Of a stretch of DNA of 64,000 bases, positions 17,123 to 25,464 are shown piece by piece. The stretch is from Palsa-504 sp050013055 (GTDB lineage Bacteria; Actinomycetota; Actinomycetes; Streptosporangiales; Streptosporangiaceae), in the NCBI GenBank assembly GCA_050013055.1, contig JBEKGC010000014.1, forward strand, positions 1 to 64,000. The letters are read 5' to 3'. A program made the translations under genes and the position numbers. The notes under the pieces are model-generated. The model was not told the DNA's origin and ran no database searches. It saw only the letters and a list, made by a program, of their open reading frames with translations. The first letter of the stretch is position 1, and every line of letters begins with the position of its first letter.

Positions 17123-17157
17123 CGCGAAGTCAAGCGGCAGGCCGAGAGGAGAAAACG

Positions 17158-18141
17158 TTGGCCGTTTCATGGCGGGCAATCAGAGGACGTATTCTTACGC
17201 CCAGCAAATCAGCCACCAAATTGTCCAAGCGCGGCTTTTACGAGAAGAGCCCAGCCGCGCGTGATCTGCTTGAGAACGTCGGCGAGACATTCATGAAGGG
17301 GTATAGTTTCGCCGTCGGGTCGCGTACCGTTGCCGAGGCGGAAGAACACCTTGAAGAGGTGCCGTGGGAATTCCGCGGATTCGCCTACGAGGGCGCTGGA
17401 ATGGGGTTCGCGGTCCGCGATGGACTGCCGTTCGGAGGCCATTGGGTCGAGCGTTGCCTGCAGGGGCGGGGCGACGAGCACATCTACATGGTCTACGTCG
17501 GCGTCGGCTGGGCGATGGCGCGGCTGCCGAGGTTGCGCTGGGCGAAGGCCACCGTCGGGCTGACCGACCCGATCCTGCGTTGGCTCGCGCTCGACGGCTA
17601 TGGCTTCCATCAAGCCTATTTCCACACCGAAAAGTACGTCCGCCGCCAGTACCAGGAGCTGGACTTCCCGTGGCCGGCCGAGGATCCGGCCCAGTACGCG
17701 AACCGCGCTATCGACCAGGGCATCGGGCGAGCCACGTGGTTCGTCTGCGGGTCAGACCCGAACCGGGTGGCGGACGCGTTCGACGCGTTCCCGCTGGAAC
17801 GCCGGGCCGACCTCTACTGCGGCGCCGGCCTAGCCGCCACCTACGCCGGCGCCGTGGACGAGGCCGAGCTGCGCGTGTTCTTGGACCGCGGCAAGGCGTA
17901 TCTCCCGCAGATCGCCCAGGCTAGCGCCTTCGCCGCGACGGCCCGGGTGCGGGCGGGGCTGGTGACCCCGCATACCGAACTGGCGGCCAGGCTGCTATGC
18001 GGCGTCACTCCGGAAGACGCCGCCCGCATCTGTGAGGAATCTCTCCCGCAGCCGTCGGAAGGCGGAGCGGTGCCGGGCTTCGAACTCTGGCGGCAGCGCA
18101 TCAGCAGCACCCTCATGTCGCTGCAAGGGACGAATAAATAG
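17158..18141 (+). CDS. unbL: UnbL paralogue, copy 3 (close to copy 1)
   Basis: A 327-residue DUF1702 protein nearly superposable on copy 1, with long identical runs such as PWEFRGFAYEGAGMG, HIYMVYVGVGWAMARLP and ANRAIDQGIGRATWFVCG. An in-frame ATG exists at 17119, but homology with copy 1 (MAATWRALRRRILTP against xAVSWRAIRGRILTP) and the GAGAGGAG site point to the TTG at 17158. The likely origin is a recent duplication of unbL1, or acquisition of a second close homologue. Both genes keep intact frames and motifs, so both are probably expressed. Confidence 0.9.
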   Translation: MAVSWRAIRGRILTPSKSATKLSKRGFYEKSPAARDLLENVGETFMKGYSFAVGSRTVAEAEEHLEEVPWEFRGFAYEGAGMGFAVRDGLPFGGHWVERCLQGRGDEHIYMVYVGVGWAMARLPRLRWAKATVGLTDPILRWLALDGYGFHQAYFHTEKYVRRQYQELDFPWPAEDPAQYANRAIDQGIGRATWFVCGSDPNRVADAFDAFPLERRADLYCGAGLAATYAGAVDEAELRVFLDRGKAYLPQIAQASAFAATARVRAGLVTPHTELAARLLCGVTPEDAARICEESLPQPSEGGAVPGFELWRQRISSTLMSLQGTNK

Positions 18142-18214
18142 CACGACGGTGGGCCGGCCCGGCACAGTCACCGGCGCCTGTGGCCGGGTCCGCCGCGGAC
18201 GAAGACGGTCCCGC

Positions 18215-18539
18215 TCCTGCGGCGCATGCTGTGCAACAGGCCCGACTGCCGCGCTCCCGCTGGCGAAAAGGTGCTGCCTGATCTAACCGGTCATCCGTAC
18301 CATCACCCACGATGAGCTGGCTCGCAGTCGACGGCTTTACCTATTTCCATTCGCGTCGCTGGATCGATGGCAAGATCCAAAACCCTATCCATGGAGGGAT
18401 GCCGGACTATTTCCCGGTGCCGCGGGCAGATCGCACCGAGGTCGCGGCCGGCGCGCTCGGGCCGGTATCGCCCTATGAGCTGCGGCGAAGCGGAATCCGC
18501 GGGGCCGTCGCTGCGTCAACGGAACGTCTCCTCAACTGA
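18215..18539 (+). pseudogene. Decayed UnbL copy (internal and C-terminal pieces, frameshifted)
   Basis: Three pieces of DUF1702 sequence follow one another in different frames: ARLPRSRWRK (about 18242-18270), then KVLPDLTGHP (18268-18297), then SWLAVDGFTYF...RRWIDGKIQ from 18315. Copy 2 has ARLPRQLWKK, KVVPDLSGTP and SWLAVDGYAF...RRWVDKQIQ. The last frame then jumps to YELRRSGIRG near the stop, matching the extreme C-terminus of copy 2 (YEIWRRRIRL), so the second half of the gene is deleted. It is a dead relative of copy 2. Confidence 0.75.
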
Positions 18540-18678
18540 AACTGGCTCTGTCCGGAGGAAATTGCCTGCGGGTCTATGAGATGATGGCGGACGAATGACG
18601 CCGAGCTGCGGAACTGCTTTCTAATTCCATAGCCGCCCCGCCCGATTACAAACCCGCTCTAGGAAGCCTCGGGACATC

Positions 18679-19398
18679 ATGACTGATCGACGACTCACCT
18701 CCGCTGCCGCGGACCTGACGCCGCCCGACCGCCCCGCCACGATGACGACAGGTGGCATGACCGCGGCTGCGGTCGTGCTGACAGCGACGATCGGGCTGGC
18801 GGCCGCATCCTGGGTCATCGCGAGCTGGCAGATGAACGGGATGGACATGGGCGTCGCGACCCAGCTCGGCTCGTTCGCGTTCTTCGTCGCCGTGTGGCCG
18901 CCAATGATGGCGGCGATGATGTTGCCAGGCGCGGCCCCGGCCGTGTTGAGGCGGGCCCGAGCCAGCGATGGTATGCGCGCCGTACCGCTGTTTGTCGTGT
19001 CGTACCTCGCCGTCTGGACGCTTGTGGGCGTCCTGGTGTACGTGGCGTACCGCCCGCACGAGTCCCTGGCCGCCGGCATCATGGTGATCGCGGCCGGCGC
19101 CTACGAGTTCACCCCGCTCAAGCGGCACTTCCGGCGGCGCTGCCGCGAGAACCTCCGCACTGGTTTCGGGTTCGGGCTGTGCTGCCTGGGATCGAACATC
19201 GGACTGATGCTGCTGCCCGTGGCGCTGGGCGTCATGAGCATCGTGTGGATGGCCGTGGTCTGCGCGGTCGTCCTGGCCCAGAGGCTGCTGCCTGCGAACG
19301 CCGCCGTCGACGTGTCGCTGGCGGTTGCGATCGTCGGGCTCGGTATCTGGATCGTCCTGGCGCCCTCATCTGTTCCAGGACTCATGCCCTCGATGTGA
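18679..19398 (+). CDS. DUF2182 multi-pass membrane protein
   Basis: A 239-residue protein with about six hydrophobic helices and the DUF2182 hallmarks: a Met-rich loop after the first helix (WQMNGMDMG near 55), AVWPPMMAAMMLPGAAP near 75, and a basic loop with FTPLKRHFRRRCR near 140 followed by GFGFGLCCLGSN. The Met/Cys/His-rich motifs suggest metal (copper) handling, but the family is not characterised. It lies between two unbL remnants, which may be accidental. RBS AGGAAG precedes the ATG. Confidence 0.82.
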   Translation: MTDRRLTSAAADLTPPDRPATMTTGGMTAAAVVLTATIGLAAASWVIASWQMNGMDMGVATQLGSFAFFVAVWPPMMAAMMLPGAAPAVLRRARASDGMRAVPLFVVSYLAVWTLVGVLVYVAYRPHESLAAGIMVIAAGAYEFTPLKRHFRRRCRENLRTGFGFGLCCLGSNIGLMLLPVALGVMSIVWMAVVCAVVLAQRLLPANAAVDVSLAVAIVGLGIWIVLAPSSVPGLMPSM

Positions 19399-19557
19399 GA
19401 CGACACGCGGCAACGTGTGATCCCCGGGGCGGATCCGGCCGGTAGGTGGCGCCCGGGGTTTCTGGCGCGGCATGCTCGGAGTAGGCGAGGAGGCGGCCAA
19501 TTCGAGATCATGATCTCGTACTCCGATGTATCAAGCGAATTCCGAATGGAGAGGACG

Positions 19558-19731
19558 TTGGTTAATGCCTCCGTGGCGCTTAGGCACCGGCTGCCGACAT
19601 CACATATGTCGGCGACGAGGCTGCCGGTAGTCGGTTTCCACGAAAAGAGTCCCGAATCATTTAATCTGCCGGGATCAATCGGCGAGACAGTATTGTGCCA
19701 GATCGTTTCCGGAGAGGACGCGAAGCTATGA
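19558..19731 (+). pseudogene. Truncated UnbL (N-terminal ~45 residues), coupled to the P450
   Basis: From a TTG at 19558 behind GGAGAGGACG the frame reads VNASVALRHRLPTSH, then SATRLPVVGFHEKSPES and later IGETVL. This aligns without gaps to the first 45 residues of copies 1 and 3 (SATKLSKRGFYEKSP, VGETFM). Homology then ends, and the frame stops at a TGA that overlaps the P450 ATG (ATGA). It is the start of a fourth-type unbL whose body has been replaced, leaving a short coupled leader peptide. An ATG at 19546 is also in frame. Confidence 0.72.
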
Positions 19732-21101
19732 CCGCTGTAAGCGTTGCACCCGTCGAGGCCCGTCGTGTGCCATCGGGGCCAGGGCGCATGGCGTCCATCA
19801 GCTTGCTGATCAAGATGATGCGAAACCGGGCCACGACCATGGCGGACGCCGCAGCGCAGTATGGGGACGCGGTCAAGCTGCCCATGGGCCCGATGAGCCT
19901 GTACCTCTTCAGTCACCCCGACTACGCCAAGCATGTGCTGGCTGACAACCCAGGCAACTATCGCAAGGGCATCGGCCAAGTGCATGCTCGCCGGGCTATC
20001 GGCGATGGCCTGCTGACGAGTGAGGGCGAGCTCTGGCGCAGGCAGCGCCGGACGATCCAGCCCGCCTTCCAGCCTAAGCGGATCGCCAAGCAGGCCGGCG
20101 TCATCGGGGAGGAGGCGGCGAAGCTGGTCGAAAGGCTGCGGGCACACGAGGGCGATGGACCGGTCGATGTGCGTGAGGAGATGACCGGTCTCACGCTCGG
20201 CGTCCTCGGGCATGCCCTGCTCGATAGCGACATCAGCGCATTCGACGCGATCGGGGAGTCGTTCGAAGCCGTCCAGGACCAGGCGATGTTCGAGCTGATG
20301 TCGATGAGCATGGTGCCGATGTGGGTCCCGTTGCCCCGGCAGCTTCGCTTCCGCCGCGCTCGCGCCTACCTCGAAGGGGTCGTTCAGCGACTCGTGGCCG
20401 AACGCAGCGCGCATCCCACCGACACGGGTGACGACGTCGTGTCGCGGTTGATCGAGTCAACCCGGCAGGAAAGCGATCCGCGGGTCGCGCGCATCCAGAT
20501 GCGGGACGAGCTGTTTACCTTGCTGCTAGCCGGCCACGAGACGACAGCCAGCACGCTCAGTTGGGCGTTCTACTACGCCGATCACCATCCGGAGGTGTGG
20601 GACCAGCTGCATGAGGAGGCGTCACGGGTTCTCACCGGCGACACGCTAAGCCACGAGGACCTGCGCGGCCTGACCTATACGACCCGTGTGCTCGAGGAGA
20701 GCATGCGCCTCCGTCCGCCGGTATGGCTGCTGTCGCGGGTGGCGCTTGCCGAAGACACCATAGGTGAATACCACGTGCCGGCCGGCGCTGACGTACTGAT
20801 CAGCCCGTTCATACTGCACCGTCACCCGGCTTTCTGGACGGAGCCTGAGCGCTTCGACCCGGACCGGTTCACCCCCGAACGGACCAAGGGGCGCCACCGC
20901 TACGCGTACATCCCCTTCGGGGCAGGTCCCAGGTTCTGCGTGGGGAACAGCCTCGGCATGATGGAGGCGACGATCGTGCTCGCCACCGTCGCCCGCGACC
21001 TGCGGCTGAAGAAGGTGCCCGGATACGTGGTCGACGGCGAGCCGATGCTGACGATGCGGGTCCGGGGAGGGCTGCCGATGACCGTCCATTCCCTGGGATA
21101 A
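19728..21101 (+). CDS. Cytochrome P450
   Basis: A 457-residue class I-type bacterial P450. The I-helix oxygen-binding motif is LLLAGHETTAST near residue 265. The K-helix ExxR appears in LEESMRLRPP near 325, the PERF region in FDPDRFTPER, and the haem loop in FGAGPRFCVGN with Cys404. The ATG at 19728 follows GGAGAGGA and overlaps the stop of the truncated unbL leader. It is a likely tailoring hydroxylase or epoxidase. No ferredoxin gene is beside it, so electrons must come from elsewhere. A strong hairpin follows. Confidence 0.94.
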   Translation: MTAVSVAPVEARRVPSGPGRMASISLLIKMMRNRATTMADAAAQYGDAVKLPMGPMSLYLFSHPDYAKHVLADNPGNYRKGIGQVHARRAIGDGLLTSEGELWRRQRRTIQPAFQPKRIAKQAGVIGEEAAKLVERLRAHEGDGPVDVREEMTGLTLGVLGHALLDSDISAFDAIGESFEAVQDQAMFELMSMSMVPMWVPLPRQLRFRRARAYLEGVVQRLVAERSAHPTDTGDDVVSRLIESTRQESDPRVARIQMRDELFTLLLAGHETTASTLSWAFYYADHHPEVWDQLHEEASRVLTGDTLSHEDLRGLTYTTRVLEESMRLRPPVWLLSRVALAEDTIGEYHVPAGADVLISPFILHRHPAFWTEPERFDPDRFTPERTKGRHRYAYIPFGAGPRFCVGNSLGMMEATIVLATVARDLRLKKVPGYVVDGEPMLTMRVRGGLPMTVHSLG

Positions 21102-21114
21102 CGGTCATATGACC

Positions 21115-21150
21115 GTGGCCGCCACCACGTCCCTTTGTGGTGGCGGCCAC
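21115..21150 (+). terminator. Terminator after the P450
   Basis: A perfect 14-bp stem GTGGCCGCCACCAC with loop GTCCCTTT, starting 13 bases past the P450 stop codon. There is no U-tract, as is common in actinobacteria. Confidence 0.8.
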
Positions 21151-21731
21151 CAGATTGTCCAGCTAAACGAATGGAATTGCCGGGCTCATTCTGGTCTCTT
21201 TCCATTGGTCTCTTTCCCCTCGCGTTTCACAGGTTTACCGGTGCCTGCGGTCTGCTCGGCTTGCCTTGGCCGACCGGGACGGGATGGCCGCTCCTTCTGC
21301 CTCAGCCGCCTACGGCGGGAGGGCCGGGTGCGGGCCGGTCCATCCTGGAGCCCGAGGTCCCGCCGGAGGCATGATTTGGGCACGATGTCAGACCCGGAAG
21401 CCTACGTGCCCATCTCCCATGGGCTCACCTCGGAGCTGAGCAGGGAAGATGTGCTCGATGCGGCCCGCCCGCTCCCGCCGAACGAAGACGCGGTCATTGA
21501 GAACCTGAGCGACGAACGTGAAGGATCTCGTCCTGATCACCAAGCTCGATCTGTAGATCAAGGCGTGGGCTCGCCCTCTCCGTGGAGGCAGATGCGCTGC
21601 GGCTGGCTCGTTCTCACGCTAACTCATAGAGCGAACGTAGCTTCGATTCTTAGCCCTCGGGCCTGGCCTGCAGGGGTGATGGATTTAGCCGAAGGCCCGA
21701 TATCTCGCTGGCGCACTATATGGCGGAAATT
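21151..21731. other. Gene-poor stretch with a possible gene fragment
   Basis: Nothing here has a convincing family match. A frame from the ATG at 21385 begins MSDPEAYVPISHG and goes on to LPPNEDAVIENLSDE, which looks like real acidic protein sequence. It then loses codon bias near 21520, so it may be the start of a small broken gene. The remainder shows nothing. Confidence 0.35.
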
Positions 21732-22802
21732 TCAGGCGCTGGAGACTAGCCTGGTCTTTGCGCCGATGTGCCGGGCCGTCGTCAGGCTCGCCCATGACGT
21801 CAGCCCCACCAGCGTCTCGTCGGCGGGCTGGGTGGCCCGGAACGCGTCGATGACGCCCTGGTCGACCTGGTATGAGGCGAACGCGGTCAGCAGTGCCAGC
21901 CGCCCGGCGGGCCGGTCGGCGTCGGACAGGGTACGCGTCGCGTCTTCGACCCACGCCCGGCTGAGTCCCTTGGAACGTCCGTTCCAGACCGCCAGCTCGG
22001 CAAACAGGAGCTCGCGGACAGCTGCCGGTACGTAGTCGTGGCCCGCGTCCTCGATGCTCGCGGCCAAGCGCGCGTATGCGCCGGCGATGCTGGGACTTCC
22101 GGCCGCCCACGACATGTCCTTCGGCAGCGGCGCGTCTGGCAGCAGACTAAGGGACGCGCCGGGAGCGGCGGCGTTTCGTCCCGCCGACCGCATCAGCCGG
22201 CCGGCCACCCGCATGATCGGCCCGAGCACAGCCTCAGGCGCGGCCGGAGGCAGCGGAATCTCGCCGAGGAATATGTTGACCATACGGTTGAGGTAGTGAA
22301 AGGTGACCGCAACCCCCAGGAGCTCAGGAACGTGCTCGGCCGGAAACGGCGCCTCGGTTAGCGCCTCGGGGTCGGCGATGTTGCGTCCCCAAGCGGCGAT
22401 CGCGGCTATCTGGGGATCGGATATCTTCTTCACCTGATCCGCGGCGAGCGCCGCGGCGTCCGGTCCGGGAAGCAGTGCCCGCATGACGCCGCTGTGGATG
22501 GTCACGCAATACGGACAGCTGTTGCTGACCGAGACGGCGGCGGCCACGGCCTCCTTCTCGCTTCGGGTGACCCTTCCTGGAGCGATCAGCGTCTCACGCA
22601 GGACCAGCCAGCAACCGGCGAGCACCTCCGGTAGCGGGGAATGCAGCGTGACCGGCGGTGCGAGCATGCCGAATTCCCGTTCCATCTGGCCGTAGACGCT
22701 CGCGACAAGGCCGCCCGCCTTGTTGAAGCGAATCTGGGGCACGTGCTTGACCTGCGCGAGCGACGAGCTTCGCAGCGCAATCCGGAGGAATCCTCCGCCC
22801 AT
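21732..22802 (-). CDS. Large CMD/AhpD-like protein (paralogue of the one beside pksE)
   Basis: The 356-residue product has a CMD/AhpD core in its first half with SNSCPYCVTIHSGVM near residue 100 (CxxC then His). A second helical half contains VDQGVIDAFRA and LVGLTSWASLTTARHIG near the C-terminus. It aligns end to end with the 370-residue protein at 48.6 kb, which has NTCPFCVTMHS, YQVDQSVIDRF and LVELTSWASLAAAR. The ATG at 22802 is chosen because homology starts there. Being much longer than AhpD, it probably has a specialised peroxidatic or redox function. A role in protection from a radical-forming product is speculation. Confidence 0.83.
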   Translation of the reverse strand: MGGGFLRIALRSSSLAQVKHVPQIRFNKAGGLVASVYGQMEREFGMLAPPVTLHSPLPEVLAGCWLVLRETLIAPGRVTRSEKEAVAAAVSVSNSCPYCVTIHSGVMRALLPGPDAAALAADQVKKISDPQIAAIAAWGRNIADPEALTEAPFPAEHVPELLGVAVTFHYLNRMVNIFLGEIPLPPAAPEAVLGPIMRVAGRLMRSAGRNAAAPGASLSLLPDAPLPKDMSWAAGSPSIAGAYARLAASIEDAGHDYVPAAVRELLFAELAVWNGRSKGLSRAWVEDATRTLSDADRPAGRLALLTAFASYQVDQGVIDAFRATQPADETLVGLTSWASLTTARHIGAKTRLVSSA

Positions 22803-22898
22803 CGTCAACTCCCTGTGTCGCGACCGGCTACTCGAAACGACGTGAGGCCGGCCGCGGCGGTAAGCCAATACCGCCGCGGCCGGCCACTCCGTACCGGG

Positions 22899-24554
22899 TC
22901 AGGCCCTGGCGAGCCGGGCGGCGGCCGTTTGGGCCGCCTGCCGGGCACTGGTGGAGCCGTCAGGCGCTGGTGCGCCATACCTGACATCGATCCCGCGCTC
23001 CCGCGCGGCCTGGACGATGCCAGGCATCGCGCGCTCGGCCAGCGCGGCGATGGTGAAGGCCGGATTAACCGTCAGCGCTCCGGGCACTGCGGAGCCGTCG
23101 GTGACAAAGATGCCGGGGTGCCCGCGCAGCTCGTGCCGGTCGTCAAGGGCGGAGGTCGCCGGGTCGTCCCCGACCCGGCAGGATGCGAGCGGGTGCACGG
23201 TGTAGGCACCCACCGGCTCGTTGGTCCATGGCATCACCCTCGCCAGGCCGTCCTTTTCCAGGATCTCCCGCACCTCGGCGTCCGACAGCGCCCAGCCACG
23301 CAGGGTGTTCTCGGTCGGCCGGTAACGGAGATTGCTGAAGCCGAGGAACTGCTGGGAGAGCCGTGCAGAGTTGCCGGTCGGCGGCGGGGTGCCGAAGACC
23401 CCCTCGTTGTCGTCCTCGACCATGGTGAAGATGGTCAGCCAGGAGCGCCACCGCTTGAGTATCTCCTTCTTCTCAACGCCGAACCACGTCGGGCCGGTGG
23501 CGTCGGGCACCTGGGCGAGGATCGTGCCGAGCCCCGGCGGGAAGTAGAGCTGCTCCAGCGAATAGCGCTCGTATTCCGGCAGCGACCCGTCGAGCCGGTC
23601 CCACGAGGCCACGGTCGGTCCTTTGCCGATCTGCGAGGCGGCGTAGGCCAGCCCGTCGCCGCGCGACAGGCCGAGCAGCTCGGCGACCTTGTCCTCGTTC
23701 AGGTACGCGGTGTTGAGCCGTTCCCCGTTGCCAGAGAAGTAGCGGCCCACGGCGTGCGGCATGGGGCCCAGGTCGGCCTCGGAGCGCTGCAGGATGACCG
23801 GCGTGGCGCCCGCGCCGGCCGCGATCACGATGATCTTCGCGTCGATGGTGCCGCTATCCGGATGGATCCGGTAATCCACCTCGTGCACGGTGTCGTAGTG
23901 CACCCGGTAACCGCCGTCGCTGGTCCGGGTGATCCGCTGGACCTCATGCAGTGGCCGGATCTCGGCGCCGTGCGCCAGGGCAGCCGGCAGGTAGTTCAGC
24001 AGCAGCGACCGCTTGGCGTCGAACCGGCATCCGGACATCATCCAGTTGCAGTTGGTGCACAGCGCATCGTCGATGGCGGCGGGCACCGGATTCGCGGTGC
24101 GTCCCGCGCGGTCGCAGGCCGCCGCCCACAAGCCCCCCGCGTAGGTGGCCGTATTCCAGTCCGCCATGCTGATCGGCAGCGCCTCGGCCACCCGGTCGTA
24201 CCAGGGTTCCAGGGCGTCACGCGTGATCGCAGTCGGCCACATCCGGCGGCCGATGCTCCCCTGCCGGTTGAAGACGAAGCCGGGAGCGCGGGGCATCGCG
24301 GCGAAGTAAACGACGCTGCCACCGCCCACGCAGTTGCCGCCGAGCAGGCTCATCCCGTCGCCGACCAGGAAGTCAAAGATGCGAGTCGACGATGAACCGA
24401 ATTTGAAATCGTGGTCGAACTCCTCGGCCGCCAGCCACGGGCCGCGCTCAAGCACGGTGACCCGGGCGCCGCCCGCGGCCAGGTGGTACGCGGCGATGGC
24501 GCCACCGAAACCGCTACCGATCACCAGCACGTCGGTGCTCTCCACTGCGGTCAT
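22899..24554 (-). CDS. GMC oxidoreductase, cholesterol-oxidase-like branch
   Basis: The 551-residue protein has an FAD-binding start VLVIGSGFGGAIAAYHLAAGG at residues 8-28 and VTVLERGPW. GMSLLGGNCVGGGSVVYFAAMPRAP follows near 70, then a Cys-rich CTNCNWMMSGCRFDAKRSLLLNY region near 165. The C-terminal VHPLASCRVG and FVTDGSAVPGALTVNPAFTIAAL close the FAD site. These enzymes oxidise hydroxyls on hydrophobic substrates. It overlaps the upstream small gene by ATGA, so the two are coupled, and that gene resembles the small subunits that accompany such dehydrogenases. Probable tailoring oxidase. Confidence 0.88.
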   Translation of the reverse strand: MTAVESTDVLVIGSGFGGAIAAYHLAAGGARVTVLERGPWLAAEEFDHDFKFGSSSTRIFDFLVGDGMSLLGGNCVGGGSVVYFAAMPRAPGFVFNRQGSIGRRMWPTAITRDALEPWYDRVAEALPISMADWNTATYAGGLWAAACDRAGRTANPVPAAIDDALCTNCNWMMSGCRFDAKRSLLLNYLPAALAHGAEIRPLHEVQRITRTSDGGYRVHYDTVHEVDYRIHPDSGTIDAKIIVIAAGAGATPVILQRSEADLGPMPHAVGRYFSGNGERLNTAYLNEDKVAELLGLSRGDGLAYAASQIGKGPTVASWDRLDGSLPEYERYSLEQLYFPPGLGTILAQVPDATGPTWFGVEKKEILKRWRSWLTIFTMVEDDNEGVFGTPPPTGNSARLSQQFLGFSNLRYRPTENTLRGWALSDAEVREILEKDGLARVMPWTNEPVGAYTVHPLASCRVGDDPATSALDDRHELRGHPGIFVTDGSAVPGALTVNPAFTIAALAERAMPGIVQAARERGIDVRYGAPAPDGSTSARQAAQTAAARLARA

Positions 24555-25120
24555 GCCAGGCTCCCGTTCGCGGTCGTGCCAGGGTGGAGCCGGGCGAGTG
24601 GCCGGCGGTATGAGTAGTCGGGGAACCGCCACAGGCCATCGTCGTCCGGCTGGGCGAAGCCCATCATGGTCAGGCCGACATGCCCGGACTTGATCGCGTC
24701 GGTCGTGTGGCTGTGCGCGCCGGTGTCGAACGCCATGTTGCAGAACATCGCCAGCCCCACCCACTGGCCCTTCTCGGGATGATCCGGCGCGGTAAGTTCC
24801 TGGACCAGCGCGGTACGGTTGGCAAAGTCGAGCGCCACCAACGGCGGCACCGACTCGTCTTGGGGAAGCCCGTGCCCGGCCCGGTACTTCTCAGCGTGGT
24901 CATTCAGCATGCGGGCCAGGTCGTCGAGCGCTTGATCCAAGCCGCCTTCCGGCATCTCGAGCAGCTGCAGGGCCCCGGCCGCCACGGCCCCGCCGCCCTC
25001 GGCCGCACCTGCGACCGCCCTGTCTCCCGGCCACCTCTTCTCACCCGGCACGATCGTGTCGGCGAATGCTTCCAACGTCATGGTCATGACCTGCCCATCG
25101 CCCAGTTCATCTGGTCGCAT
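24551..25120 (-). CDS. Small partner of the GMC oxidoreductase (gluconate dehydrogenase subunit 3-like, DUF5987-type)
   Basis: A 189-residue protein beginning MRPDELGDGQ with GGAGGAAACACC before its ATG. It has the feature TLEADADTIVPG-type segment (here TLEAFADTIVPGEKRWPGD near 15) common to gluconate-2-dehydrogenase subunit-3-like partners of GMC enzymes. A second half ends FPDYSYRRPLARLHPG. No signal peptide is obvious. ATGA overlap with the GMC gene strongly suggests a complex. The exact family name is my best judgement and not verified. Confidence 0.68.
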   Translation of the reverse strand: MRPDELGDGQVMTMTLEAFADTIVPGEKRWPGDRAVAGAAEGGGAVAAGALQLLEMPEGGLDQALDDLARMLNDHAEKYRAGHGLPQDESVPPLVALDFANRTALVQELTAPDHPEKGQWVGLAMFCNMAFDTGAHSHTTDAIKSGHVGLTMMGFAQPDDDGLWRFPDYSYRRPLARLHPGTTANGSLA

Positions 25121-25321
25121 GGTGTTTCCTCCTGCCGTCCAGTTCATCGTCGAGAGAGAGCAATCCATTTCACCGGGATTTATTACCTGCCGGTCAATGG
25201 CGCCGCGAAATTTCTCGGTTTATCTGAAGACGTGTTTATGCGTTACTATTATTATGTCAGTATTGAGGCATAAGGCACCTTCCGCATTGCTGCGCTGATT
25301 CGTCGGCGAGAGCCGAAACGG

Positions 25322-25361
25322 ACCACGCGCCCGGGCGCCGTGACGCCCGGGCGCGTGGTCA
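25322..25361 (-). terminator. Strong hairpin after the DHA2 exporter gene
   Basis: A 17-bp perfect stem GACCACGCGCCCGGGCG with loop CCGTGA, about 105 bases past the stop of the minus-strand exporter. It separates it from the downstream minus-strand small-subunit/GMC pair. The rest of this 344-base gap is AT-richer near 25150-25270 and probably holds the promoter of that pair. Confidence 0.75.
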
Positions 25362-25464
25362 GAAAGCAGCCCGCCTGATCGCGGCGATGACCGTTGCGGC
25401 AGAACCTGAGAGCGGGGATCTGCGGCCGGGGAGAGACCATCGCCGGTGTGACGAAGAAGGCGGC

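Noticed and set aside
22641..24395. A 584-codon plus-strand frame across the CMD and GMC genes.
   Set aside because: It is the antisense of the GMC oxidoreductase and has no recognisable motifs.
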